Shown here: positions 52,419-61,969 of the stretch, piece after piece
Numbering within the stretch: position 1 is the first letter of the stretch
Layout of the letters: each line of letters starts with the position of its first letter
Origin: Streptomyces sp. NBC_00659
Lineage (GTDB): Bacteria; Actinomycetota; Actinomycetes; Streptomycetales; Streptomycetaceae
DNA length: 64,000 bases
NCBI RefSeq assembly: GCF_036226925.1
Contig: NZ_CP109031.1
Span: forward strand, 1,302,001 to 1,366,000
Direction: 5' to 3'
Position numbers and translations under genes: made by a program
Notes under the pieces: generated by a model
The model's input: only the letters and a program-made list of their open reading frames with translations
Told to the model about the DNA's origin: nothing
The model's database searches: none

Positions 52419-52790
52419 ATGGCGAAGGCGCCGAGACGCGGGCCTTACATCTGCGGCATCGACGCTGCGCTCGACGTGGTGAGCGGCAAGTGGAAGGGAC
52501 TGATCCTCTGGGAACTCGACGCCCATCACGTACGCCGCTTCGCTGAGCTCCGTCGCGGTCTGCCGGGAGTGAGCGAGAAGATGCTGACGCAGCACCTGCG
52601 TGAGATGGAGGAGGACGGTCTCGTGCACCGGGAGGTCTATGCCGAGGTGCCGCCTCGGGTGGAGTACTCCCTCACCGAGCACGGGCGCACGCTCAATCAA
52701 GCGCTCGGACCACTCGGCGCCTGGGGGGTTGAGCGGATACGTCGCGAAAGCTCCGAAGTGGTCGACGTGGCCGAGACCTCACACGGGTAA
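52419..52790 (+). CDS. HxlR-family transcriptional regulator
   Basis: A 123-residue winged-helix regulator. The characteristic beginning is CGIDAALDVVSGKWKGLILW, then RRFAELRRGLPGVSEKMLTQ and HLREMEEDGLVHREVYAEVP, with the conserved Cys near the N-terminus that in related proteins senses electrophiles or redox state. AAGGGGG precedes the ATG. It is divergent from the imine-reductase-like gene, with an inverted repeat between them. Confidence 0.92.
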   Translation: MAKAPRRGPYICGIDAALDVVSGKWKGLILWELDAHHVRRFAELRRGLPGVSEKMLTQHLREMEEDGLVHREVYAEVPPRVEYSLTEHGRTLNQALGPLGAWGVERIRRESSEVVDVAETSHG

Positions 52791-53053
52791 GCATCCCGGC
52801 CACCAGCCCATGCGAGCGCGCCCGTCCTGACGGCCGCGTGCGCGCCCCTCCTTGCGGCTGAATGCCGCGGGGCACCGCGCTGCACAAGGCGTCAGCAGCC
52901 TTCCCACCGCAACACGGCCGGGGCACCCCCGGTCCGGGGCGGAGCACCCATGGTCCGGAGCTGAGCACCGCCTCGTCCGGGCCGGGGGAACGGCGGCCGA
53001 ACGACGGCCCGTGGGGCAGCGGACCCCCGGTGCGCTGATCTATCGTCACCGGC

Positions 53054-54661
53054 ATGACCTCGTTCCGCCCCGCCCCCGCCTGGCTGGCCGACGCCGTCTT
53101 CTATCAGATCTATCCGCAGTCGTTCGCCGACTCCGACGGTAACGGCATCGGCGACTTCGCCGGAATCACCGAACGCCTCGACCATCTCGCCTGGCTGGGC
53201 GTCAACACCGTCTGGCTCAACCCGTGTTTCGTGTCTCCGTTCGGCGACGCCGGGTACGACGTCGCCGACTACCTGCGCGTCGCACCCCGCTACGGCACGA
53301 ACGACGACCTCGCCCGACTCGTCGACGAAGCGGGCCGCCGCGGGATCCGCGTCCTGCTCGACCTCGTGGCGGGCCACACCTCCGACCAGCACCCCTGGTT
53401 CCGGGCCGCGATGGACGATCCGGACGACGACCGGTACATCTGGGCACCCGAGGGCCGCCTCCCGGACGGATTCGTCCCCTCCCCCGGGACCCGCCCGGGG
53501 GCGTACCTGCCGAACTTCTTCGCGTTCCAGCCCGCCCTCAACTTCGGCTACGGGCACGCCCGTCCGGACGAGCCCTGGCGCCTGCCGGTCGACGCACCGG
53601 GTCCGCGCGCCAACCGCGCCGCGCTGCGCACGGTGATGGACCACTGGCTGGGCCTCGGACTGGCCGGCTTCCGTGTGGACATGGCCGCCTCGCTCGTGAA
53701 GGACGACCCGGACAAGCGGGAGACCGCCGCGGTCTGGACGGAGTTGAGGCACTGGCTGGACGGCGCGCACCCCGAGGCCGTACTGCTCTCGGAATGGGGC
53801 GAACCCGAGGTGTCCGTCCCGGCGGGATTCCACGCGGACTTCTTCCTCCAGTTCGGCGGCCCCACCGACGGGCTCGCCCTGCGCTCGCTGTGGAGCAACG
53901 GCGAGGGCACGGTCAACGAGGCCTGGGACCCGCTCGACTGCTTCTTCGACGCCGAGGGCCGCGGCTCACCGGGCCCCTTCGTGGAGGCCTGGCGCGATGC
54001 GGCCGACGCGCTCGGGGAACAGGGGTTCATCGCGCTGCCGACCGCCAACCACGACTTCTCCCGTCTCAACTGCGGCCCCCGCACGGCCGGTCAGCTGCCC
54101 GTCGCCTTCGTCTTCCAGCTCACCTGGCCGACCCTGCCGGCGATCTACTACGGCGACGAGATCGGCATGCGCTACGTTCCGGGACTGCCCGAGAAGGAGG
54201 GCAGTGTCCTGGGCCCGCGCTACAACCGCGCGGGTTCCCGTACGCCGATGCAGTGGGACGAGGGCCCCAACGCCGGTTTCTCCACGGCCCCTTCCGACCG
54301 CCTGTACCTGCCTCTCGACCCGTCCCCGGACCGCCCGACGGTCGCCGCCCAGCGGGCCGACGACACCTCGCTCCTGCATCTCGTACGCCGCCTGGTCGCG
54401 TTGCGCACCGGCACACCGGAACTGGGGCCGGCCGGCTCGGTCGAGGTGGTGCACGCCGGATACCCGTTCGTGTACGTGCGGGGCGGCCGGTACCTCGTCG
54501 TGGTCAACCCGCGTCGGGAACAGGCGAGTTGTGCCGTCGAGTGGGCCACCGGCCTCCGCTCGCTGGAATCGGACGGTGTCGGGATCGACGCCGGCACGGT
54601 GAGCGCCCGTGGATTCGGCTACGGCGTGTTCGAGCTCGCCGGCACACGGCGCGGATCCTGA
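53054..54661 (+). CDS. GH13-family alpha-glucosidase/amylase-type enzyme
   Basis: A 535-residue cytoplasmic glycoside hydrolase of the oligo-1,6-glucosidase/trehalose-enzyme branch. Region I is VLLDLVAGHTSDQHPWFRAA, region II GLAGFRVDMAASLV with the nucleophile Asp, region III LLSEWGEPEV with the acid Glu, and region IV PTANHDFSRL with the third carboxylate. The N-terminus WLADAVFYQIYPQSFADSDG is typical. No signal peptide, so it acts on imported or internal oligosaccharides. No sugar transporter adjoins. Confidence 0.92.
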   Translation: MTSFRPAPAWLADAVFYQIYPQSFADSDGNGIGDFAGITERLDHLAWLGVNTVWLNPCFVSPFGDAGYDVADYLRVAPRYGTNDDLARLVDEAGRRGIRVLLDLVAGHTSDQHPWFRAAMDDPDDDRYIWAPEGRLPDGFVPSPGTRPGAYLPNFFAFQPALNFGYGHARPDEPWRLPVDAPGPRANRAALRTVMDHWLGLGLAGFRVDMAASLVKDDPDKRETAAVWTELRHWLDGAHPEAVLLSEWGEPEVSVPAGFHADFFLQFGGPTDGLALRSLWSNGEGTVNEAWDPLDCFFDAEGRGSPGPFVEAWRDAADALGEQGFIALPTANHDFSRLNCGPRTAGQLPVAFVFQLTWPTLPAIYYGDEIGMRYVPGLPEKEGSVLGPRYNRAGSRTPMQWDEGPNAGFSTAPSDRLYLPLDPSPDRPTVAAQRADDTSLLHLVRRLVALRTGTPELGPAGSVEVVHAGYPFVYVRGGRYLVVVNPRREQASCAVEWATGLRSLESDGVGIDAGTVSARGFGYGVFELAGTRRGS

Positions 54662-54739
54662 CCGACCGCCGTTCCCGCCCCGCGCCCGGCAGGCCGAGCC
54701 GACGCCCGGCCCGCCCACGTCACGGCGGGCGGGGCCGGG

Positions 54740-55012
54740 TCAGCCTCCCAGGCGAAGGCAGGCCAGCCAGACGTCCGGGGTGCTGGGGACGGCTTCCTCC
54801 GCGGGTGAAACGGTCCGCGTGGGGCCGACCGCCTTCGGCCGTGCGCGACGGGCGAACAGCAGGCGGAAGCCCCTCCCGGGCCGCGCCACGGACCGGGATT
54901 CCGACGCCGGGGCGGTCGTGCCGGAGGCCGGGCCGGTCGGGGCGGAGGGAAGGCCTGACGCGGATACCGGGGATGCCGGGGCTGACGGGGTCGTGAGGGC
55001 CTGGGCGATCAT
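54740..55012 (-). CDS. hypothetical small protein downstream of the ECF sigma factor gene
   Basis: A 90-codon frame with AGGAG eight bases before its ATG. The protein is rich in Ala, Ser, Pro and Thr in the first half, then basic (RGFRLLFARRARPKAVG), and ends VWLACLRLGG. No family, signal peptide or membrane segment is evident. It starts 91 bases after the sigma factor stop on the same strand, so it may belong to that transcript. The ribosome binding site is the main support. Confidence 0.45.
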   Translation of the reverse strand: MIAQALTTPSAPASPVSASGLPSAPTGPASGTTAPASESRSVARPGRGFRLLFARRARPKAVGPTRTVSPAEEAVPSTPDVWLACLRLGG

Positions 55013-55103
55013 GGGAGAGTCTCCTGGGGCTTCGGGGTCCGGTGGGTCCGCGCCCGCCCGATACCGGCCAGGAGCGCTGCTTCACCCCACCGACGAAGAG
55101 CCC

Positions 55104-56390
55104 CTACGCCGATCGACACTCCGCGAGCCGCTTCTCCAGAAATCTCCGCTCGGCCGCGTTCTCCACCAGTGCGAGGGCCCTGTCGTACGCTTCGGCGGCC
55201 TCCACCGTGCGTCCGGCGCGGCGCAGCAGGTCCGCGCGGGTGGCGGGCAGCAGGTGGTACGCGTCCAGCTCGCCCTCCGCCTCCAGTTCGGCGACCAGGG
55301 CGAGCCCGGCGTCGGGGCCTTCGGCCATGCCCACGGCGACCGCCCTGTTGAGCCGGACCACGGCGGAGGGCACGAAGCGCCGCAGCTCGCCGTAGAGGCC
55401 GGCGATGTCGGACCAGTCGGTCTCCCCCGCCGTGGTGGCGGTGGTGTGGCAGGCGGCGATAGCGGCCTGGATCTGGTACGGGCCGGGGCGCCCGCGGCGC
55501 AGGGCGGTCTCCAGGAGTGCGGCGCCCTCGTCCGCCTCGGACGTGTCCCACGCGGTACGGTCCTGGTCCTCCAGCGTGACCAGGTCACCGGAGGCGTCGA
55601 CGCGGGTGCCGCTCCGGGCGTCATGGAGCAGCAACAGCGCGAGCAGTCCGAGGACTTCGGGCTCGTCGGGCATCAGGCGGGCCAGGACACGGGCGAGGCG
55701 GATCGCCTCGGCGGAGAGGTTCGCGCGCACGAGATCGGCGCCGGCCGTGGCGGCGTACCCCTCGTTGAAGAGCAGATAGAGCACGCCGAGGACACCGGTG
55801 GTGCGTTCGGGCAGGAGGTGCGCGGGCGGAACGCGGTAGGGGATACCGGCGTTGCGGATCTTCCGCTTGGCGCGCACCAGCCGCTGTGCCATCGTCGCCT
55901 CGGGGACGAGGAAGGCGCGCGCGATCTCGGGCGTGGTCAGCCCGGCCAGGGTGCGCAGGGTGAGCGCCACCCTGGCCTCGATGGCCAGCGCCGGATGGCA
56001 GCAGGTGAAGATCAGCCGCAGCCGGTCGTCGCCGACCCCGCTCCCGTCGCCGGAATCCGGTTCGTACGGGTCATAGGCGTCGTACGCGTTGTACGGGTCG
56101 TACGGCCCCTCGTCGCGTGCCGACACCGCCACCTCCCGCAGTTTCTGCGCGCCGACCGCCTCGCGGCGCAGCACGTCAAGGGCACGGTTGCGGGCGGTCG
56201 TGGTCAGCCAGGCGCCGGGGCGGCGCGGTACTCCGTCGCGCCGCCACCGGTCGAGCGCCTGGGCGAAGGCGTCCTGCGCGCACTCCTCGGCGAGGTCCCA
56301 GTCGCCGGTCACCCTGATCAGGGTGGCGACGACCTGGCCCCACTCCTCACGGAACGCGGCCGCGACCGCCTCCTCGACTCCGTCGTTCAC
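55104..56390 (-). CDS. ECF-type RNA polymerase sigma factor, ECF42-like with C-terminal TPR-like extension
   Basis: A 428-residue sigma factor. Sigma2 is near the N-terminus ([40 protein letters not shown]), sigma4 near residues 130-190 ([38 protein letters not shown]), followed by a ~230-residue helical C-terminal domain that replaces an anti-sigma factor in this group. A Tyr/Asp/Pro-rich insertion ([20 protein letters not shown]) links sigma2 to sigma4. ECF42 genes typically neighbour DGPF/YCII proteins, as here: the start overlaps the YCII gene by 4 bases. Confidence 0.92.
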   Translation of the reverse strand: MNDGVEEAVAAAFREEWGQVVATLIRVTGDWDLAEECAQDAFAQALDRWRRDGVPRRPGAWLTTTARNRALDVLRREAVGAQKLREVAVSARDEGPYDPYNAYDAYDPYEPDSGDGSGVGDDRLRLIFTCCHPALAIEARVALTLRTLAGLTTPEIARAFLVPEATMAQRLVRAKRKIRNAGIPYRVPPAHLLPERTTGVLGVLYLLFNEGYAATAGADLVRANLSAEAIRLARVLARLMPDEPEVLGLLALLLLHDARSGTRVDASGDLVTLEDQDRTAWDTSEADEGAALLETALRRGRPGPYQIQAAIAACHTTATTAGETDWSDIAGLYGELRRFVPSAVVRLNRAVAVGMAEGPDAGLALVAELEAEGELDAYHLLPATRADLLRRAGRTVEAAEAYDRALALVENAAERRFLEKRLAECRSA

Positions 56391-56728
56391 TCCCAGAGCG
56401 GCCGCACCTCCACCGAACCGCCGCCCAGCGCCGCCGGATGCCGGGACGCGAGCGCGATGGCCTCGTCGAGGTCGGCGACCTCGATGATGTCGATGCCCGC
56501 GACGTACTCCTTCGATTCGACGAACGGTCCGTCGCCGAGCAGGACTTCGTCACCCTGGACCCGGACGGTGGTGGCGTCGGAGGCAGGCCGCAGGCGGGCG
56601 CCGCCGATCACGGTGCCGCGCTCGCGCACCTCCTGGACGTACGAGGTGAACCGGGGGTCGTCGGCGAGGTCCTCGGGGCCGAGTTCCTCGCCGTCGGCCG
56701 GCGTGCAGATGAACAGGGCGTACTTCAC
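56387..56728 (-). CDS. YCII-related (DGPF motif) protein
   Basis: A 113-residue protein of the YCII family, beginning [13 protein letters not shown] and carrying [20 protein letters not shown], the DGPF motif that defines the partners of ECF42 sigma factors. The function is not established; it may sense or degrade a small molecule. It overlaps the sigma gene downstream and the YCII-SnoaL gene upstream by 4 bases each, so all three are translated together. Confidence 0.92.
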   Translation of the reverse strand: MKYALFICTPADGEELGPEDLADDPRFTSYVQEVRERGTVIGGARLRPASDATTVRVQGDEVLLGDGPFVESKEYVAGIDIIEVADLDEAIALASRHPAALGGGSVEVRPLWE

Positions 56729-57471
56729 GGCCGTGTCTCCCCGGCCGGCGGGCGGCCCGCGGCGGACGGCACGGACGTGTGCTCGTGGACGATCTGCCAG
56801 CGGTCGCCGGCCGCGCGGTAGCCCGTGGTGACGCGTGCGGTGGTGTCGAGTGCGGTGCCGTCGACGAGCGGGGCGCGCAGACGCACCAGGGCGTGGCTGA
56901 AGGCGACGCTCTCGTCGATCCGCACCCGGAAGTCGAGCACCTCACGGTCGGCGGGGCCGGCGAGCGTCGCGAACCACTGTTCCTGCGCCTTGCGCAGGGC
57001 GTCGGCGCCGCTCTGTTCCATGCCGGCGACGGGGTGGAACACCTCGACGTCGGGGGCGTAGCAGGCCATCGCCCGGTCGATGTCACGTTCACGGAGAGCC
57101 TCGGTGAGCTGTTCGTCGAGGCGGCGGATCTCTCCTTCGGCGTCCTCGTCGTCCCAGAACGCGCGGATCTCCATGGCGCCGATCGTCGCGACGGGGTGTT
57201 TCGCGGCGGCCTCGATCGCTTCCTCCATGTCGGCGCAGTCGAGGATGTCGAAACCGGCGACGTACTCCTTCGTCTCGGCGAACGGCCCGTCGGTGCGCAG
57301 CACTTCGCCGTCGCGCACCCGGACGGTGACCGCGTCGGCGGGCAGCCGGAGCCGGTGGCCGTGCAGCCGGACGCCGCGCTCGGCGCCCAGTTCCTCGACC
57401 CACGGTTCGACGGGTGCCATCCCGGAGGCGTCGGCGGTGTCGTCGCCGCAGACCAGCAGCATGTACTTCAT
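56725..57471 (-). CDS. YCII (DGPF)-SnoaL fusion protein
   Basis: A 248-residue two-domain protein. Residues 1-115 are a YCII domain (MKYMLLVCGDDTADASGMAP, RTDGPFAETKEYVAGFDILD). Residues ~120-235 are a SnoaL/NTF2-like domain (DEQLTEALRERDIDRAMACY, APDVEVFHPVAGMEQSG, GDRWQIVHEHTS). The fusion suggests the two folds act on one pathway. It is the first gene of the ECF42 operon. GGAGGA precedes the ATG. Confidence 0.92.
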   Translation of the reverse strand: MKYMLLVCGDDTADASGMAPVEPWVEELGAERGVRLHGHRLRLPADAVTVRVRDGEVLRTDGPFAETKEYVAGFDILDCADMEEAIEAAAKHPVATIGAMEIRAFWDDEDAEGEIRRLDEQLTEALRERDIDRAMACYAPDVEVFHPVAGMEQSGADALRKAQEQWFATLAGPADREVLDFRVRIDESVAFSHALVRLRAPLVDGTALDTTARVTTGYRAAGDRWQIVHEHTSVPSAAGRPPAGETRP

Positions 57472-57564
57472 GGTTCCTCCTGGTACTCGTGAGCTTCCTG
57501 CACCCCATCGACGAACGGCGCCCCGGGGAATCGACAGGCGGCGAAATCTTTTTCTCGAACGCCG

Positions 57565-58818
57565 TCAGACGCGGGAGGTGCCGGGCCGCACGGGAAGGAC
57601 CTGGACGCTGTTGCCGACGAAGCTGGTCTGCCGGGTGAGCTCCGCCTCGGTCACGGCGAGGTCCAGGTCGGGGAAGCGGGTGAACAGCCGTTCCAGGGCG
57701 ATGGTGGCCTCCATCCGGGCGAGCGGGGCACCGAGGCAGTAGTGGGCGCCGTGACCGAGGGAGAGGTGGCGGACGGCGTCGGGCCGCCGGGAGCGGGTGA
57801 TGTCGAAGCGGTCGGCGTCCGCTCCGTGGGCGGCACGGTCGCGTCCCGCGGCCGAGTAGCCGGCGAGGACGGGCGTGCCCCGGGGAATGACCGTCCCGTC
57901 GACGGTCAGGTCCCGCACGGGGTAGCGGAACGGGAAGTAGCTGACGGGGGCGTCCCAGCGCAGGGTCTCCTCGACGACGTCCCCCCAGCTCGATTCGCCC
58001 TTTTGGACGGACTCGAGCTGGTCCCGGTGCCCGCACAGCGCCCGTACGGCGTTGGTGATCAGGTTCAGGGTGGTCTCGTGCCCGGCAATGATCATGAGCA
58101 CCAGGGTGCCGATGAGTTCCTGCTGGCCGAGCCGGTCGCCCTCCTCGTCCCGGGCGGCGATCAGCGCACTGGTGAGGTCGTCGCCGGGGTTCTCCGCGCG
58201 GGCGGCGGCGACGGCGCTCAGCACGGCCACCAGTTCGCGGTTGGCGGCGACGGCCTGCTCGGGGCCGATGTCGGTCGCGACGACCTGGTTCGTCAGATGG
58301 TGGAGCCGGTCGCGGTACTCGGCGTCGACACCGAGGAGTTCTCCGATGACGCTCATCGGCAGCGGGAGCGCGAAGTGCTCGCGCAGGTCGGCCACTCCCC
58401 CGCCCTCCTGGGCCGCCGCGTGCAGACCGTCGAGCAGCCCGGCGGTCAACTCCTCTATGCGGGGACGCAGTTGCTCGACCCGTCGGGCGGTGAAGGCCTT
58501 GCTGACGAGGGAGCGCAGCCGCCGGTGGTCGTCACCGTCGGCGGTCGTCATCCCCTGCACGGTGGCGAAGGTCATGAGCGGCCAGCCGGCGGTTATCCTC
58601 CCCTCGGCCAGGGCCGTGAAGTGCCGGGCCCCCTTGGCGACGTCCGGGTGGGCGAGGAACTCCTTCAGCGCCTCGTGCCCGAGCACCACCGCGCCTTCCA
58701 CCGCGCCGGGCAGCTCCACCGTCGCGACGGCTCCCCGGGCGAGCAGCCGCTGGTTGTCGGCGTGCGGGCAGCCGCCCGCGGGATCCGGACGGTGCGGTGT
58801 GCCGGACGAGGTGTCCAC
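57565..58818 (-). CDS. cytochrome P450
   Basis: A 417-residue soluble class I P450. The I-helix oxygen-binding motif is LMIIAGHETTLNLI, the ExxR is in VVEETLRWDAPV, and the heme-binding loop is LSLGHGAHYCLGAPLARMEA with the thiolate Cys; the usual Phe of FxxGxHxCxG is Leu here. The GTG at 58818 has AAGGAG before it; upstream the frame is open but unlike protein. No ferredoxin or reductase gene adjoins, so redox partners are shared. It lies downstream of an alpha/beta hydrolase gene on the same strand. Substrate unknown. Confidence 0.92.
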   Translation of the reverse strand: MDTSSGTPHRPDPAGGCPHADNQRLLARGAVATVELPGAVEGAVVLGHEALKEFLAHPDVAKGARHFTALAEGRITAGWPLMTFATVQGMTTADGDDHRRLRSLVSKAFTARRVEQLRPRIEELTAGLLDGLHAAAQEGGGVADLREHFALPLPMSVIGELLGVDAEYRDRLHHLTNQVVATDIGPEQAVAANRELVAVLSAVAAARAENPGDDLTSALIAARDEEGDRLGQQELIGTLVLMIIAGHETTLNLITNAVRALCGHRDQLESVQKGESSWGDVVEETLRWDAPVSYFPFRYPVRDLTVDGTVIPRGTPVLAGYSAAGRDRAAHGADADRFDITRSRRPDAVRHLSLGHGAHYCLGAPLARMEATIALERLFTRFPDLDLAVTEAELTRQTSFVGNSVQVLPVRPGTSRV

Positions 58819-58895
58819 CGTGTTCTCCTTGCTGCTGGGCCGAGTTGACGGTCGTACGACCCGGTCGGCGTCGTACGACGATCGATTGTGCCTGC

Positions 58896-59729
58896 TCAGA
58901 GCAGCGTGCGCAGCAGCTCGGCGAAGCCCTTCGGGTGGGTCAGGTTGCCGTTGTGGCCACCGGGGAAGTGGACCGGTGCGACACCGAGCCCGGCGGCGAG
59001 TTCCTCGGCGCAGCGGTAGTCGAACACCTCGCGTGGCGTGGTGCGTCCGGCCGCCGGGACGATGCGGACCGGTCCTCGCCCCAGCGCGGCGATCTCGTCC
59101 TGTCCGAGTTCGGCCCGGCTCATGGTCAGGGCGTCGTACTCGATGAAGAAGGTGAAGTTCGCCTCGCGGGAGGCGTCGAAGGGGGGCAGTCCGGCGCCCG
59201 GTTCGACCTCCTGACGGGCCGGGTCGATGCCGAGGATCTCGCCGATCCTGCGCACCCCGGCGATCCACCCGTCCCGGCGGAAGACCTGACGCATCTCGTC
59301 CAGCTCCCGCCGCGCGCGCAGCTTCTCGGCCGCGGGCAGCATGCCGGGGATGGCGGGCTCGTGGGCGACCAGGACGCTCAGCCGCTCGGGCCGCCGCCGG
59401 GCGAGCCGGAGTCCGATGACGGCGCCCATGCTGCACCCGAGCATCAGCGCGGGACCGTCGGCGAGGTGGGCCAGCAGTCGGTCCACGTCGTCCACGTGCT
59501 CGTCGAGCGTGGCGCCGCGGGCCGGGTCGTCGAGAACGCTGCGGGACAGTCCGCGCCGGTCGTACGTCACCACGGTGTACGCGTCGACAAGGTGGTCGAC
59601 CATCGCCTCGCTGCGGTTGGCGTCGCCCTCGCCGCTCTGCGACACGAGCAACAGGGGTCCGTCACCGCGCACTTCGTAGTGGAGGGCAGCGCCGGGGACG
59701 GACAGTCGGCCGGTCCGGGTGGCAGGCAT
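58896..59729 (-). CDS. alpha/beta hydrolase
   Basis: A 277-residue hydrolase. The nucleophile elbow is LMLGCSMGAVIGLRLARRRP (GCSMG), with the Asp region VTYDRRGLSRSVLDDPARGA upstream and the catalytic His in VHFPGGHNGNLTHPKGFAEL. GGAGGAG precedes the ATG at 59729; the frame is open upstream. It is divergent from a marR gene with palindromic sites between, suggesting MarR control. This family in that setting often degrades the MarR ligand, but the substrate is unknown. Confidence 0.9.
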   Translation of the reverse strand: MPATRTGRLSVPGAALHYEVRGDGPLLLVSQSGEGDANRSEAMVDHLVDAYTVVTYDRRGLSRSVLDDPARGATLDEHVDDVDRLLAHLADGPALMLGCSMGAVIGLRLARRRPERLSVLVAHEPAIPGMLPAAEKLRARRELDEMRQVFRRDGWIAGVRRIGEILGIDPARQEVEPGAGLPPFDASREANFTFFIEYDALTMSRAELGQDEIAALGRGPVRIVPAAGRTTPREVFDYRCAEELAAGLGVAPVHFPGGHNGNLTHPKGFAELLRTLL

Positions 59730-59800
59730 GACGGGCTCCTCCGCTGGTCGCTCGCGTACACCGCTCGATGTCGCGTGCCACCGAACGTACTCCATCATTT

Positions 59801-59838
59801 TTGATACATCAAGAGAGATGCATTATTTCTGATGCATC
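59801..59838. promoter_or_regulatory. palindromic operators between hydrolase and marR genes
   Basis: TTGATACATCAA (59801-59812) is a palindrome, and GATGCAT (59817-59823) with ATGCATC (59832-59838) forms a second inverted repeat. Both lie in a short, locally AT-rich divergent promoter and are good candidates for MarR binding. Confidence 0.7.
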
Positions 59839-59859
59839 TTGCTTGATACGATCCGGGCC

Positions 59860-60309
59860 ATGAACGGAGCGGAACTCTTCCTTCTCGGCCGGACCCTGAT
59901 GAAGATCGGCGAGGAGGCCATCCCCGCCGAGGGGGCCGGACGACGGTCCACGAGCACCCGGTCCATGCTGATCGTGATGCTCGACGTCTACGCCAACCCC
60001 GACACGACGGTCGGCGAGGTCGCCGTCCGCACGGGCCTGCCGCAGAGCGCCGTGTCCGCGTGCGTGGCACGCCTCAGGGAGGCCGGCTCGGTCCTCACCG
60101 CGACCGACCCCGCCGACCGCCGCCGCTCCCTGATCCGGCGCAACCCCGAGGTCACCGGCCGCCGGGCCGAGGTCGCGGCGACCCCGATCGACGCGGCGCT
60201 CGGCGCCGCCCTCGGCACCGAGGACGGCACGGCGATCGCCGAAACGGTCGACCTCCTGGAGCAACTCGCCGAACGGCTGTCGCCGGACGTCCTCGGGCGC
60301 CTGCGCTGA
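59860..60309 (+). CDS. MarR-family transcriptional regulator
   Basis: A 149-residue winged-helix regulator. The DNA-binding segment is TTVGEVAVRTGLPQSAVSAC, then VARLREAGSVLTATDPADRR with the basic wing. Start: ATG 59860; a TTG seven codons upstream is possible but would lie in the operator region. The likely targets are its own gene and the divergent alpha/beta hydrolase gene, given the palindromes between them. Confidence 0.87.
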   Translation: MNGAELFLLGRTLMKIGEEAIPAEGAGRRSTSTRSMLIVMLDVYANPDTTVGEVAVRTGLPQSAVSACVARLREAGSVLTATDPADRRRSLIRRNPEVTGRRAEVAATPIDAALGAALGTEDGTAIAETVDLLEQLAERLSPDVLGRLR

Positions 60310-60737
60310 CGCCGGGGCATCGCCGTCGCCTCCGCGCCGGCGCGGAGGCGATGAATCCGGCAGAGGCGCGAGCAGGCGCGTCACCGGCCCGGACAGCCTT
60401 CAGCGGAAAGCGCGAACCCGGGCCGTACACCGGGCCCACGACTCGCTGAGACGCGGGTCACACACCAACCACCCCAACCGGTGGTACTCTGCCATCAGCA
60501 CTCGTGTACGCCACTCTTCAGGCGCCGGTGCCAGTTCCTTTCCCCCGTTGTCACGCCGTCGATTCCGACGGGCGGACCGGCTTCTCTGCACCACCTCCCG
60601 CACACACCCGGGATCCCTCCCGCCATGTCCGAGGTGATGTTCCCGCCGCAGCCACGGGCGCGCCCCGCGCGCTCCCTTCGCGGCCTCCTCCCTTCCTCAC
60701 GCATGCCCATGCGATCCCGTCCCCGAGAGGACACCCC
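60310..60737. other. intergenic region, probable rho leader
   Basis: About 430 bases between marR and rho. Frames are open but without ribosome binding sites. The part next to rho could be a long 5' untranslated leader, and rho genes are commonly autoregulated through their leaders; no specific structure was identified. GAGAGG lies just before the rho ATG. Confidence 0.45.
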
Positions 60738-61880
60738 ATGACCACCACCACACTCGAACACCCCCCTGTACAGCAGCGGCCCCAGGTCCGGACCGCCACC
60801 GGTGTCCTCGACATCGACGGCAACGGGAAGGGGCACCTGCGCTCCCCGAACCTCCTTCCGTCACCCGACGATCTCCAGGTCTCCCCCGCGCTGATCCGCC
60901 GTCACGGCCTGCGCAAGGGCGACACCGTGGAAGGTGTCCGCGGCGGGTCCCGGACCCTCACCGAGGTCGAGCGGATCAACGGCCGCACCCCCGAAGAGCT
61001 GCGCCGCCGCCCGCACTTCGGCGACCTCACCCCGCTGCACCCGCGTGACCGGCTCCGGCTGGAACACCCGGCGAGCGGACCGGCCGGACGGCTCATGGAC
61101 CTGGTCGCGCCCGTCGGCAAGGGCCAGCGCGGCCTGATCGTCGCCCCGCCCAAGACCGGCAAGACGGTGCTGCTCCAGCAGATCGCCGCCGCCGTGGCCG
61201 GCAACCACCCCGAATGCCATCTCATGGTGGTGCTGCTCGACGAGCGGCCCGAGGAAGTCACCGACATGCGGCGCTCCGTACGCGGCGAGGTCTACGCCTC
61301 CACCTTCGACCAGACGCCCAGGCAGCACATCGCGCTCGCCGAGCTCGTCGTCGAGCGGGCCAAGCGGCTCGTCGAAGCGGGCCAGGACGTCGTGATCCTG
61401 CTCGACTCGCTCACCCGGCTGTGCCGGGCGCACAACAACGCGGCCGCCGCCGGCGGCCGCACCCTCAGCGGCGGAGTCGACGCCGCCGCCCTCCAGGGCC
61501 CCAAGCGGGTCTTCGGCGCGGCGCGCCTCGCCGAGGAGGGCGGCTCGCTCACCATCCTCGCCACCGCCCTGGTGGAGACCGGTTCCCGCGCGGACGACTT
61601 CTTCTTCGAGGAACTCAAGGGCACCGGCAACATGGAGCTCCGGCTGGACCGGACCCTGGCCGCCCGGAGGGTCTTCCCTTCGGTCGACATCACCTCCTCC
61701 GGCACCCGCCGCGAGGAACTCCTGCTGTCGGCGGCCGAGTCCACCACCGTACGAGGGCTGCGCCGGGCCCTGCTGACCCGGGACGGGCAGACCGGCCTGG
61801 AAACGCTCCTGGAGCGGCTGCGCGCCACACCGGACAACGTGACCTTCCTGCGCCACATCCAGCCCACCCTGCTGTCCTGA
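60738..61880 (+). CDS. rho: transcription termination factor Rho, short form
   Basis: A 380-residue RNA-dependent ATPase. It has an abbreviated N-terminal RNA-binding part (TGVLDIDGNGKGHLRSPNLL, PSPDDLQVSPALIRRHGLRK) and a complete ATPase core: Walker A APPKTGKTVLLQ, Walker B and catalytic residues in MVVLLDERPEEVTDMRRSVR, DSLTRLCRAHNNAAAAGGRT (secondary RNA-binding Q-loop region) and EELKGTGNMELRLDRTLAAR. It lacks the long Arg/Asp-rich N-terminal insertion of the main actinobacterial Rho (around 600-700 residues) and is not beside prfA or thr genes. It is therefore probably an additional Rho paralogue. Confidence 0.9.
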   Translation: MTTTTLEHPPVQQRPQVRTATGVLDIDGNGKGHLRSPNLLPSPDDLQVSPALIRRHGLRKGDTVEGVRGGSRTLTEVERINGRTPEELRRRPHFGDLTPLHPRDRLRLEHPASGPAGRLMDLVAPVGKGQRGLIVAPPKTGKTVLLQQIAAAVAGNHPECHLMVVLLDERPEEVTDMRRSVRGEVYASTFDQTPRQHIALAELVVERAKRLVEAGQDVVILLDSLTRLCRAHNNAAAAGGRTLSGGVDAAALQGPKRVFGAARLAEEGGSLTILATALVETGSRADDFFFEELKGTGNMELRLDRTLAARRVFPSVDITSSGTRREELLLSAAESTTVRGLRRALLTRDGQTGLETLLERLRATPDNVTFLRHIQPTLLS

Positions 61881-61969
61881 CCCGCCGCGCCTGCGGCATC
61901 CGGGTACTCGACGGCGCCGCTCGGCCCGGCCACCCCGGCGTGTCCCGCGTCCGTTCCTACGTTTGCGGT

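Noticed and set aside
60504..60737. N-terminal extension of Rho from the open frame upstream of 60738
   Set aside because: The extension is Pro/Arg-rich without Rho similarity; ATG 60738 has GAGAGG before it and begins a normal short Rho.
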